IMG/VR virus record: IMGVR_UViG_3300013132_002041
Coordinates: 1-29,970 of that record
DNA from: a virus
DNA: 29,970 nucleotides
Direction: 5' to 3' (one strand)
Shown here: positions 8,569 through 16,407 of the stretch, piece by piece
Numbering within the stretch: position 1 is the stretch's first letter
Layout of the letters: each line of letters starts with the position of its first letter
The notes under the pieces: generated by a model
The model's input: the letters and a program-made list of their open reading frames with translations, nothing else
What the model was told of the DNA's origin: nothing
The model's database searches: none
Position numbers and translations under genes: made by a program

Positions 8569-8951
8569 AAATTAATGAAATCATTGTAGAAACTCGCGGT
8601 GAAGGTCCTGTTCCTAAAGAACTAGAAGATAAAAGTATGGGCGGGGTTATCCGTATGCGTGATGTGGGCGGCTACGATCGTACCTATCACTTAAATCGTA
8701 TCATGATGGCAGCGGCTATGGCCGACGGCCAAGACGAACGTCCAGTTGATATGGATAGCTCTAGCTTTGTAGAAAAATACAATGTAGCAATACCATTTAG
8801 TGATGCAGAAGAACTAATGATGTATCAGGCCATGGCTACTATTCCTACAGACGGTAAAGAATTAGTTAAACGCGGTCGCAGTCAAGAAGCCGATGATACA
8901 AACAAACAAAGTCCTATATCGCCTCGTAAGAAAAACAAATACGGAGTATAA
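8565..8951 (+). CDS. Small virion-type protein with capsid-targeting-like N-terminus
   Basis: 128 residues. The N-terminus MKINEIIVE has the (I/L)-x-E ending of T4 capsid-targeting peptides. The body has GGVIRMRDVGGYDRTYHLNR, a Met/Ala-rich helix (IMMAAAMADG), an acidic PVDMDSSSFVEKYNVAIPFS segment and a basic tail. No catalytic motif is recognised. The start overlaps the stop of the 31-residue ORF by four bases. It sits in the run of late virion-type genes before gp17, so a packaged internal protein is plausible; this is inference. Confidence 0.6.
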   Translation: MKINEIIVETRGEGPVPKELEDKSMGGVIRMRDVGGYDRTYHLNRIMMAAAMADGQDERPVDMDSSSFVEKYNVAIPFSDAEELMMYQAMATIPTDGKELVKRGRSQEADDTNKQSPISPRKKNKYGV

Positions 8952-8952
8952 C

Positions 8953-9180
8953 GTGGACGAATTAGATCAAATTAAACAGCTTGCTGGGGTAACTCAAAAC
9001 GTAGGAAAACTGCAAGAATACAAAGGCTACGGTAGCGTTAAAACTGATGGTAGTAACATGAGTATTACTGCTAATGAAAAGATTCAACACCAAAACAGCA
9101 ATAACATCCAACCTGGTACACAGGAATGGTTTAGATTGTGGTTTGCGAAAACAGGAATCACCGGAGAAACTCCCTTCTAA
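8953..9180 (+). CDS. Small protein with LAG motif, GTG start
   Basis: The frame is open from 8893, but the likely start is the GTG at 8953, two bases after the previous stop and with GGAGT at 8943-8947 as ribosome site. The product is 75 residues and begins DELDQIKQLAGVTQNVG. That opening repeats the (D/E)-hydrophobic-x-x-LAG-hydrophobic motif found twice in the 6123-8471 protein and at the C-terminus of the 11536-13866 protein. The rest is polar (TDGSNMSITANEKIQHQNSN) with a C-terminal QEWFRLWFAKTGITGE. Function unknown; the shared motif suggests it takes part in the same assembly. Confidence 0.55.
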   Translation: MDELDQIKQLAGVTQNVGKLQEYKGYGSVKTDGSNMSITANEKIQHQNSNNIQPGTQEWFRLWFAKTGITGETPF

Positions 9181-9200
9181 ACTTAACTTCGCAAAACTAG

Positions 9201-9230
9201 TTCTAACAGATAAATAACTATATGTTAGAA
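9201..9230 (+). promoter_or_regulatory. Late promoter inside an 8-bp inverted repeat at the homing endonuclease start
   Basis: GATAAATAA (9209-9217) is the loop of a perfect 8-bp inverted repeat TTCTAACA (9201-9208) / TGTTAGAA (9223-9230). The 3' arm covers the last two bases of the ATG (9222-9224). With the motif at -13 to -6, +1 is 9222, the A of the ATG. Read-through transcripts would fold and hide the start; transcripts from the late promoter would lack the 5' arm. Confidence 0.65.
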
Positions 9231-9950
9231 AACAAATACACCTCTTATTATAACAATATTATCAACAAAGCTAAAAATCGTCTATTAGATGGGTATTATG
9301 AAACCCATCATATTATTCCTAAATCGCTCGGCGGCACCAATCTTAAAGAAAATCTTGTAAACCTAACAGCCCGTGAACATTTTATTTGTCATCTTCTACT
9401 TACTAAAATGTATGAAGGTGATGCTAAAAGTAAAATGATACATGCTGCTTGGGCTATGACAACATTAGAAAATGAATTTCAACAAAGATACAAAATAACA
9501 TCAAAAATATATGAATCTCTGCGTATTGAATATGCAGAACTTGTTTCTAATAGATTATCCGGAAAACCTGGAAGAAAACATTCTGAGGAAACTAAAAAGA
9601 AATTGTCTTTAGCGATGGCAGGCAAATCAAATGGCCCAATGAGTGAAGAATCTAAAAGAAAACTATCCGAATCAATGAAGGGTAAAAACGTAGGAAAAAA
9701 ACGTACACTAGAACAAATTCAACAACAGTCACTACGACAAACTGGTAAGAAAAGAGCACCGCATTCTGAAGAAACAAAAGAAAAATTACGACTAGCTAAT
9801 CTTGGAAAAAAGAAAGCCCCCGACACTATAGAGACTCGTGTTAAAAAATCATTGGCATCAAAAGGCAAAACTAAATCGCCTGGCCAGGTTGCAAAGCAAC
9901 GAGAATCATTGTTGAATTATTACAAACAAAAAAAGATGGGACATAAGTAA
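9222..9950 (+). CDS. Free-standing HNH homing endonuclease with NUMOD3 repeats
   Basis: 242 residues. The HNH core is near the N-terminus: ETHHIIPKSLGG (H-H pair ~residues 28-29), NLKENLVNLTAREHFICHLL (central N and distal H). Basic NUMOD3-type DNA-binding repeats follow, of the form HSEETKKKLSLAMAGKS, MSEESKRKLSESMKGKN and HSEETKEKLRLANLGKK. It is very Lys-rich and more AT-rich in codon choice than its neighbours, as expected for a mobile gene. It lies between a small virion gene and gp17, four bases before the gp17 ATG. Such enzymes cut an empty allele and are copied in by repair; the target was probably this packaging locus of a relative. No intron is visible. Confidence 0.9.
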   Translation: MLENKYTSYYNNIINKAKNRLLDGYYETHHIIPKSLGGTNLKENLVNLTAREHFICHLLLTKMYEGDAKSKMIHAAWAMTTLENEFQQRYKITSKIYESLRIEYAELVSNRLSGKPGRKHSEETKKKLSLAMAGKSNGPMSEESKRKLSESMKGKNVGKKRTLEQIQQQSLRQTGKKRAPHSEETKEKLRLANLGKKKAPDTIETRVKKSLASKGKTKSPGQVAKQRESLLNYYKQKKMGHK

Positions 9951-9954
9951 ATGT

Positions 9955-11523
9955 ATGGCAACAGCAAAAGGTACAGATAACGTCCTTGTTAAAAAGCCCC
10001 ATCAACAAACGGCATTTACACAAGAACAATTACAAGAATTTGCAAAATGCGCAGACCCAGTAACTGGCCCTGAGTATTTTATGAGTAACTACTTCTACAT
10101 ACAACACCCCACTAAGGGACGTATGTTGTATCAACCTTTTGACTACCAAAAACGCCTAATCGATACATATCACAACTACCGCTATAGTATATCGCTAATG
10201 CCCCGACAAACAGGTAAGTCAACAAGTGCCGCAGGTTACTTGTTATGGTACGCTATGTTCGTGCCAGATAGTACTATCCTAATTGCCGCACACAAATTTA
10301 CAGGCTCACAAGAAATTATGCAACGTATTCGTTACGCTTATGAAAGCGTACCGGACTTTATACGTGCTGGTGCAGTGAGTTACAACAAAGGTAGTATTGA
10401 TTTTGACAATGGTAGTCGTATTGTAAGTGCTACAACAACAGAAAATACAGGTCGTGGTATGAGTATTTCATTACTATACTGTGACGAGTTCGCATTCGTT
10501 AGACCTACCATAGGCCGAGAATTTTGGACTTCAATTAGTCCCACACTAGCAACTGGTGGTAAATGTATTATTACATCAACGCCTAACAGTGATGAAGACC
10601 AGTTTGCTCTCCTATGGAAAGGTGCTAACAAGTGCTTTGACGAATTTGGAAACCCAACTGAAGTGGGTGTTAACGGATTTAAATCATATCGTAGTTACTG
10701 GAACGAACACCCCGACCGCGATGAAAAATGGGCTGCTGAACAGCGAGCACAGTTAGGTGATGAACGTTTCCGCCGAGAGATGGACTGCGAATTCATTATC
10801 TGGGATGAGACCTTAATTAATCCTACTACACTTATTGAGATGTCTGGCTTAGATCCTATAGAGCGCCAAGGTCAAGTTCGTTGGTACAAGAAACCTGAAG
10901 CGCAGTATACCTATGTTGTCGCTATGGACCCAAGTTTGGGCACAGGGGGCGATCCTGCAGCTATACAAATCTTTGAACTACCTACATTTAAACAAATTGG
11001 CGAGTGGCAACATAATAAAACACCAGTGCAACAACAAGTGGGTATTTTGACTGAAATTGTTCGTTATTTAAATGAAACAGTAAGCCAAAATAATATCTAT
11101 TACAGTGTTGAGAACAATACCTTAGGAGAAGCTGCACTTATCTGTATCAATGAAATTGGTGAAGAGAACATCAAAGGTATTTTCTTAAGTGAACCCAAAC
11201 GTGCAGGTAGTGCTCGTAGATATCGTCGTGGATTTAATACAACTAACAGCACAAAAATTTCAGCTTGTGCTAAACTTAAAAATCTAATTGAAAGTAAGCG
11301 TATGACTATTGTAAGTAAACCGCTACTATCAGAACTTAAAACTTTTGTAGCCAATGGGCCTAGCTTTGCAGCCAAGCCGGGTGAAACAGATGACCTGGTT
11401 ATGGCACTAGTATTAATAGTGCGCATGTCTATGCTCTTACAAAGTTTTGACAGTCAAATTGACTCTACAATGAAAGACAGTCTCGAAGATGTAATTGAGC
11501 CTATGCCTTTCTACATTATGTAG
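9955..11523 (+). CDS. gp17: Terminase large subunit gp17
   Basis: ATP-driven DNA packaging motor and headful nuclease. 522 residues (T4: 610), shorter at the N-terminus. ATPase domain: Walker A PRQTGKST (83-90) and Walker B LLYCDE (173-178, D177/E178), with a ITSTPN coupling motif near 207-211. RNase H-like nuclease domain: D325 in VVAMDPSLGTGGD, E386 in YYSVENN and D480 in GETDDLVMAL, the three metal-binding acids. The ATG at 9955 follows the homing endonuclease stop by four bases; an overlapping upstream ATG at 9951 opens only a very short frame. It ends at a late promoter for the next gene. Complete and apparently functional. Confidence 0.97.
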   Translation: MATAKGTDNVLVKKPHQQTAFTQEQLQEFAKCADPVTGPEYFMSNYFYIQHPTKGRMLYQPFDYQKRLIDTYHNYRYSISLMPRQTGKSTSAAGYLLWYAMFVPDSTILIAAHKFTGSQEIMQRIRYAYESVPDFIRAGAVSYNKGSIDFDNGSRIVSATTTENTGRGMSISLLYCDEFAFVRPTIGREFWTSISPTLATGGKCIITSTPNSDEDQFALLWKGANKCFDEFGNPTEVGVNGFKSYRSYWNEHPDRDEKWAAEQRAQLGDERFRREMDCEFIIWDETLINPTTLIEMSGLDPIERQGQVRWYKKPEAQYTYVVAMDPSLGTGGDPAAIQIFELPTFKQIGEWQHNKTPVQQQVGILTEIVRYLNETVSQNNIYYSVENNTLGEAALICINEIGEENIKGIFLSEPKRAGSARRYRRGFNTTNSTKISACAKLKNLIESKRMTIVSKPLLSELKTFVANGPSFAAKPGETDDLVMALVLIVRMSMLLQSFDSQIDSTMKDSLEDVIEPMPFYIM

Positions 11524-11534
11524 ATAAATAATGT
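11513..11534 (+). promoter_or_regulatory. Late promoter with flanking inverted repeat, leaderless start
   Basis: GATAAATAA at 11523-11531, overlapping the gp17 stop. ACATTAT (11513-11519) and ATAATGT (11528-11534) form a 7-bp inverted repeat around it. Predicted +1 is 11536, exactly the A of the next ATG. Confidence 0.7.
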
Positions 11535-11535
11535 T

Positions 11536-13866
11536 ATGAGAGAAATTAATAAAATCGCAGAAGGCCTATTTGAGAAAATTCGTGACCGATTTGAAGATGT
11601 TAGTTTGGGTGATGAAAATGCACATGCTACACAAAATCCAGAAGATGCACGTTTTTTCAATTTTGACTATGTAGTTGATGGTCACAACTACGGCAATATT
11701 ACACTTAGCGTCATTGATGAAACAAGTCTGAAAGTTTATTTTAGTAAAAACATCAGTCACGACCTAGATGACGAGCAACGCAAGCATTGGTACAGTTTCC
11801 TTAGAGAACTGCGTGAATTTGCTAAACGTAATCTACTAAGTTTTGAGCCACGTGATATTACACGGTCAACTCTTAAACACCGCGATATCCAACAAATTTC
11901 TAAAGCTGATAACACATACGATAAAGACGAAGTTATTGGCGAAAGTCGCTTATATGGTACTAGCCGTAGTAGCTATGAAAATGATGGCCCTGTGCGTATT
12001 ATTATCCGCCACAGCGATCATATTAACCCAGAATCTCGTGGAAGTCGTAGCCGTAAAATCCGTGCTATGTACTTAGAAAACGCAGAAGGCGAACGTCTAA
12101 AACTACCACACAACAGTCTACGCTATGCTCGTGCTATGGCCCGTCATTTACAAGAAGGCGGCAGCATCGGTGATGAGTTTGGACAGCACATTACAGAAAT
12201 TGCAGAAGAGTGTAGCAAGTTAAAACCATTTAAATCTGCTATGATTCGCAGAGTATTTGAAGATGGCGAAACGCAGGCAATGGTAGAAGCTGCATTTGAA
12301 TACCACGGCCTACTAAAAGACACACTAGGTAAAATGAGCGGTCGTAAGGGCTACCAACAATGTAAAGAACAGTTTGTTGCTACTAGTACCAGCTATGTTC
12401 CAGAAGAAGATTTTGATGCTGACAGTGTCAGAGAACGTTTTGTAAAACGTACATATAATGATCGCATGAATGATGCGCTACCTATTGTATACAAGGCTTA
12501 TAACATGAAGAAAACTAATAAAATGGCAGAAGCCTTTGAAGGCTGGGCAAACAATGTAGCAGAAAGCTGGGACGAGGATGAAGAAGGCGTTAAACAATGG
12601 GGTATAGAACCTATTAACGTTGATGACTTGGCTGATTTATTTGCTGAAGAATTACCACTAGGTGTCGATGCTGTAAATGCTATTAATGCTGTCAGTGGTG
12701 TTATTAATAGTAACGAATTGGATGAAGTACTCTTGCACACAAGTAAAGCAAATCCAGAATTGGACGCTCGTGATGTAATTTTATCATGGTTGGAATCAAA
12801 TGTACCAGCAGTGTTCCAAGAATTACAAAATGAAATTAACGAATCAGAATCCGGAGATTCACCATTTGACCGTATGAGCAGAGCGGAATTATTAGATTAT
12901 TTAAACCTAAACCCACTAAAAGCACAAAATATTCCAAACGAAGAACTACGTGCTGCCGCAGAAGAACGCTCGCTCGATATGACAGAGGGTAATACCTACG
13001 GTAGTTACGGTGCAGTATATGAAGATGATGAAGATCAAGTGGAAAGTATCACTTCAGCAATCGTACGTAGAATATTAAACAATATTGGCCAACACAGTGA
13101 ATTATTAAGAAAAGCAGGACCAGACGGTGTACTTAATGCTGCACGTGACGTAGCAAGTTTTCACGCACCGGTAGAAGAATTGGGCTCGAGTGACATCAGC
13201 AACATGGTTCGTGAAGTATACCTTGAAGTTGGTGTAGACTACCCGGAACTAAATGAAACTCCGTTACGTCAAGCAAGAACACCAAGTAAAAAAGCCCGCG
13301 ACGCAAAATATTATGATTACCTAGCAAGAACGTTAGGTGAAAATTTAGAATCAATGGCTCCAGCAGATAGTTCTAGCCCTTTAACTCACGCACATGAAGC
13401 ATACTGTGATGCTTGTGATCGCACAGCAGACCAATGTGTTTGTGATGATGAACTAGATGAAGGTCGTGTAAAAGAAGTTAGTATAGATCTTGAAGAACTG
13501 ACAGATGAAGAATTCAAGGCAAAATATGGAAAAACCAAAGAAGAAGTAAAACAAGCACTGTCAGAAGGTCTATCAGGCTTACAAAAATTAGGCGCTGGCG
13601 CGGCATTAATTGGTGCATTATCAACTAACGCATACTTAGATAATAAAGCAGTAGAATCGAGTCCGCAAGTACAAAAACTAGAACAACTATATCAGCAAGC
13701 ACTAGCAAATGATGACGTTCAAAAAGCAAATGAATTAGAAGATAGAATTGAAAATCTTAAGGCACGCATTGAACTAGGCAAAGGTGAAGTACTAGATAAA
13801 GACGGTAACCCGATCGAACCAAAATACGAAAGTATACAAGATATTAGAACTCTAGCAGGCTTATAG
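11536..13866 (+). CDS. Large virion-type protein with gp21-like cleavage site and Cys motif
   Basis: 776 residues, acidic, not matched to a named T4 gene. The N-terminus MREINKIAE|GLF fits the T4 prohead-protease rule (L/I)-x-E before Gly. The folded N-terminal part (to ~130) contains FNFDYVVDGHNYGNITLSVI. Basic, helical and acidic segments follow, with repeated tracts such as NKMAEAFEGWANNVAESWDE. A C-x2-C-x6-C-x-C cluster (CDACDRTADQCVC, ~623-635) resembles that in the 6123-8471 protein. Near the C-terminus are a hydrophobic helix GLQKLGAGAALIGALSTNAY and a coiled-coil, ending in IRTLAGL. It is expressed from its own late promoter immediately after gp17. Likely an internal head or virion protein. 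Confidence 0.6.
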   Translation: MREINKIAEGLFEKIRDRFEDVSLGDENAHATQNPEDARFFNFDYVVDGHNYGNITLSVIDETSLKVYFSKNISHDLDDEQRKHWYSFLRELREFAKRNLLSFEPRDITRSTLKHRDIQQISKADNTYDKDEVIGESRLYGTSRSSYENDGPVRIIIRHSDHINPESRGSRSRKIRAMYLENAEGERLKLPHNSLRYARAMARHLQEGGSIGDEFGQHITEIAEECSKLKPFKSAMIRRVFEDGETQAMVEAAFEYHGLLKDTLGKMSGRKGYQQCKEQFVATSTSYVPEEDFDADSVRERFVKRTYNDRMNDALPIVYKAYNMKKTNKMAEAFEGWANNVAESWDEDEEGVKQWGIEPINVDDLADLFAEELPLGVDAVNAINAVSGVINSNELDEVLLHTSKANPELDARDVILSWLESNVPAVFQELQNEINESESGDSPFDRMSRAELLDYLNLNPLKAQNIPNEELRAAAEERSLDMTEGNTYGSYGAVYEDDEDQVESITSAIVRRILNNIGQHSELLRKAGPDGVLNAARDVASFHAPVEELGSSDISNMVREVYLEVGVDYPELNETPLRQARTPSKKARDAKYYDYLARTLGENLESMAPADSSSPLTHAHEAYCDACDRTADQCVCDDELDEGRVKEVSIDLEELTDEEFKAKYGKTKEEVKQALSEGLSGLQKLGAGAALIGALSTNAYLDNKAVESSPQVQKLEQLYQQALANDDVQKANELEDRIENLKARIELGKGEVLDKDGNPIEPKYESIQDIRTLAGL

Positions 13867-13892
13867 TAAAATTACAATTATAATTTCGATTA

Positions 13893-13919
13893 AAAAGGAC
13901 CTACGGGTCCTTTTGTTTT
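13893..13919 (+). terminator. Rho-independent terminator before gp32
   Basis: 9-bp stem AAAAGGACC (13893-13901) / GGTCCTTTT (13906-13914), TACG loop, then GTTTT. Ends the gp17-side transcript. Confidence 0.88.
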
Positions 13920-13949
13920 GGCTAAAATTTGGCTATATTGCTCTTGTGA

Positions 13950-13958
13950 GATAAATAA
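13950..13958 (+). promoter_or_regulatory. T4-type late promoter upstream of gp32
   Basis: GATAAATAA at 13950-13958; +1 near 13963 gives a ~66-nt leader to the gp32 ATG. A second partial motif TATAAATG lies at 13974-13981. T4 gp32 represses its own translation through its mRNA leader; this AU-rich leader could serve likewise, but no pseudoknot was worked out. Confidence 0.6.
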
Positions 13959-14028
13959 TTATAACGTATAGTATATAAATGCTAGACGTTTTAGGCATAT
14001 TTTAAGACCATCTTATAGGAGAAACATT

Positions 14029-15048
14029 ATGGCAACATCATTAGCAGAAATTCGTGCAAAATTACAAGCACAAGAAACCCGCGGTCAAGGCGGCGGTCAA
14101 TCACAAGGCGACAACGCTATCTACGCTCACTGGAACATTCCAGAAGGCACATCAGCAAGAGTAAGATTTTTACCAGACGGCAACACAAAGAACGATTTCT
14201 TTTGGGCGGAACGTTTGATGATTAACTTGTCTTTTGCAGGCATTAAAGGTCAACCAGATAGTAAACCAGTAACCGTACAAGTTCCATGTGTGGAAATGTA
14301 TGGTGAAGCTTGTCCAGTTCTTGCTGAAGTGCGTACTTGGTTTAAAGATCCAAGTTTAGAAGAAATGGGTCGTAAGTATTGGAAGAAAAAATCATACTTG
14401 TTCCAAGGTTTTGTGCGCGAGAATCCACTAGCGGATGACCAAACACCAGCAAATCCAATTCGTCGTTTCATTATTAGTCCACAAATCTTTAACTTGGTTA
14501 AAGCGGCCCTAATGGATCCAGAACTAGAAAACCTACCAACAGACTACCAAGGCGGTTTAGACTTTACTGTAAGCAAAACATCTAAAGGTGGATATGCTGA
14601 CTACAGTACAAGTAAATGGTCGCGCAAAGAGTCTGCATTAACAGCAGATGAAGCAGCAGCTATTGAGGCAAATGGTTTGTATAACTTATCAGAGTTTCTT
14701 CCTAAGAAACCAAGTGACGTTGAGTTGAAAGTTATCAAAGAAATGTTCGAAGCTTCGGTAGATGGTCAAGCATATGACACAGAACGTTGGGGTGCTTACT
14801 ATCGTCCACGTGGTGTTAGTGCACCAGCAGGTAGCGCAGCTCCTACCGCACAGGCAGCTCCTGCTCCTGTAGCTCAACCTGCACCAGTTGCAGCGACTCC
14901 GGTAGCAGAAGATGACGTTCCTTTTACTCCTGATCCAGTGGTAGCAGAAGATGCGACACCTACAGCACCAGTAACTACACCAGCAGGTGGCGGTCAACGT
15001 GCTGAAGACATCCTTGCGATGATTCGCAATCGTCAAAACAAAGCGTAA
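14029..15048 (+). CDS. gp32: Single-stranded DNA-binding protein gp32
   Basis: Coats ssDNA during replication, recombination and repair. 339 residues (T4: 301). The OB-fold core is recognisable: RVRFLPDGN, NDFFWAERLMINLSF, CVEMYGEACPVLAE, KYWKKKSYLFQGFVRENPL, NPIRRFIISPQIFNLV and GGLDFTVSKTSKGGYADYS. Only the Cys pair C..GEAC remains of the T4 His-Cys3 zinc site, so the zinc finger is probably lost. A long Ala/Pro/Val linker follows (PTAQAAPAPVAQPAPVAATP), and the protein ends in a short helix QRAEDILAMIRNRQ instead of the T4 acidic tail. TAGGAGAAAC is the ribosome site. It is flanked by terminators, so it is a separate transcription unit. Confidence 0.93.
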   Translation: MATSLAEIRAKLQAQETRGQGGGQSQGDNAIYAHWNIPEGTSARVRFLPDGNTKNDFFWAERLMINLSFAGIKGQPDSKPVTVQVPCVEMYGEACPVLAEVRTWFKDPSLEEMGRKYWKKKSYLFQGFVRENPLADDQTPANPIRRFIISPQIFNLVKAALMDPELENLPTDYQGGLDFTVSKTSKGGYADYSTSKWSRKESALTADEAAAIEANGLYNLSEFLPKKPSDVELKVIKEMFEASVDGQAYDTERWGAYYRPRGVSAPAGSAAPTAQAAPAPVAQPAPVAATPVAEDDVPFTPDPVVAEDATPTAPVTTPAGGGQRAEDILAMIRNRQNKA

Positions 15049-15056
15049 TTAAGCAC

Positions 15057-15079
15057 TGGGGGCCCTGCGCCCCCATTTT
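15057..15079 (+). terminator. Rho-independent terminator after gp32
   Basis: 7-bp GC-rich stem TGGGGGC (15057-15063) / GCCCCCA (15069-15075), loop CCTGC, followed by TTTT. It lies between gp32 and uvsX and may allow partial read-through. Confidence 0.82.
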
Positions 15080-15097
15080 CGATTAAAGGACAATTCT

Positions 15098-16168
15098 ATG
15101 GCTAAACCATTCGATCTGAGTAAATTCAGAAAAGGTATTACAAAAAGCATTGATGGCATCAGCATCGGCTTTAATGACCCAACTGATTGGGTTTCAACAA
15201 ACAACTACGCACTAAACTATTTGATCAGCGGTGACTTTAACAAAGGTATTCCGATGGGTAAAGTTACAGTATTTGCTGGCGAGTCTGGCGCAGGTAAATC
15301 GTTTATCTGTTCAGGTAACTTAGTTAAAAATGCGCAAGCTCAAGGCATTTATGTTATCTTAATTGACACAGAAAACGCACTTGATGAAGCATGGCTACAC
15401 GCACTTGGTGTAGATACTTCAGAAGATAAACTACTTAAACTAAACATGGCTATGATTGATGACGTAGCTAAAATGATTAGCGAGTTTGTTAAAGAATATA
15501 AAACACTACCAGCAGAAGAACGCCCTAAAGTGTTATTTGTACTTGACAGTTTAGGTATGCTATTAACACCAACTGATGTTAATCAGTTCGAAGCAGGTGA
15601 TTTAAAAGGTGATATGGGCCGTAAACCTAAAGCACTTACAGCACTTGTTCGTAACTGTGTAAACATGTTTGGTGATTTAAATATTGGTTTAGTAGCAACT
15701 AACCACACATACGCAAGTCAAGATATGTTTGACCCTGATGATAAGATTTCGGGCGGTCAAGGTTTCATTTACGCATCAAGTATTGTAGTCGCTATGCGCA
15801 AACTAAAACTAAAAGAAGATGAAGATGGCAACAAGATTAGCGAAGTTAAAGGTATTCGTGCCGCATGTAAGATTATGAAAACACGCTACGCTAAACCATT
15901 TGAATCAGTTCAGGTTAAAATTCCATACGAAACAGGTATGAATCCCTACAGTGGTTTAGTAGATATGTTTGAAAGTAAGGGATTATTATCCAAGGACGGT
16001 AACAGTCTTAAATACACACTAGCAGATGGTACAGTCATCAAGCAGTTCCGCAAAGCATGGGAACGTAACGAAGATGAATCGTTAGATAAAGTAATGAAAG
16101 ACTTTACAGCTAACCCGCATAAAGAAGATGTTAAATCTGCCACAGTTGAAGAGGATTTGGAAGAATGA
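15098..16168 (+). CDS. uvsX: Recombinase UvsX (RecA/Rad51 family)
   Basis: ATP-dependent strand-exchange protein that drives T4-type recombination-dependent replication. 356 residues (T4: ~390). Walker A is GESGAGKSF (61-69); Walker B is LFVLDS (~146-151). The LIDTENALDE segment (88-97) gives the ATPase glutamate region, and GLVATNHTYASQDMFDPDDK to SGGQGFIYASS is the DNA-binding L2-like region. The ribosome site is AAAGGAC. The stop overlaps the next start as ATGA, and a UvsY-like gene lies two genes on, giving a recombination operon uvsX-ORF-uvsY. Complete. Confidence 0.96.
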   Translation: MAKPFDLSKFRKGITKSIDGISIGFNDPTDWVSTNNYALNYLISGDFNKGIPMGKVTVFAGESGAGKSFICSGNLVKNAQAQGIYVILIDTENALDEAWLHALGVDTSEDKLLKLNMAMIDDVAKMISEFVKEYKTLPAEERPKVLFVLDSLGMLLTPTDVNQFEAGDLKGDMGRKPKALTALVRNCVNMFGDLNIGLVATNHTYASQDMFDPDDKISGGQGFIYASSIVVAMRKLKLKEDEDGNKISEVKGIRAACKIMKTRYAKPFESVQVKIPYETGMNPYSGLVDMFESKGLLSKDGNSLKYTLADGTVIKQFRKAWERNEDESLDKVMKDFTANPHKEDVKSATVEEDLEE

Positions 16169-16407
16169 GTATCGAAATTGATGTAGTGTGCGAAGTGTGG
16201 TTAACGTGTAAAGAGTATATTAACCCTAAAGATCGACAGGCCGCAGCTGACCATGTTGTTAGTGTTGTGTCAGATCATAATTTATTAGACCGCGATCTTA
16301 AGGCGGTTGGGGGCACTGACAGTTACTTAAAACGTGCTGTAGAAGAATACTTAGGTGAAGAAGTAGAAGAGCCCGATTATGATGAAGACGAGGACGAAGA
16401 CTATTAA
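16165..16407 (+). CDS. Small acidic protein between uvsX and uvsY
   Basis: 80 residues, not recognised. N-terminal IDVVCEVWLTCKEYINPKDR and AADHVVSVVSDHNLLDRDL look helical; GGTDSYLKRAVEEYLGEEVE leads to an extremely acidic tail (EPDYDEDEDEDY). It is coupled to uvsX by ATGA and to the UvsY-like gene by TAATG. An acidic tail in a recombination operon could mimic DNA or dock on UvsX or gp32; this is inference. Confidence 0.7.
   Translation: MSIEIDVVCEVWLTCKEYINPKDRQAAADHVVSVVSDHNLLDRDLKAVGGTDSYLKRAVEEYLGEEVEEPDYDEDEDEDY

Noticed and set aside
8893-8952. Start of the LAG-motif protein at the ATG at 8893
   Set aside because: It overlaps the preceding gene by 59 bases; the GTG at 8953 with GGAGT fits better and begins at the shared motif.
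14689-15036. Cys/Trp-rich open frame on the minus strand opposite gp32
   Set aside because: It lies fully opposite the Ala/Pro-rich gp32 linker, and its composition is the reverse-strand image of Ala/Pro codons; no ribosome site or promoter.
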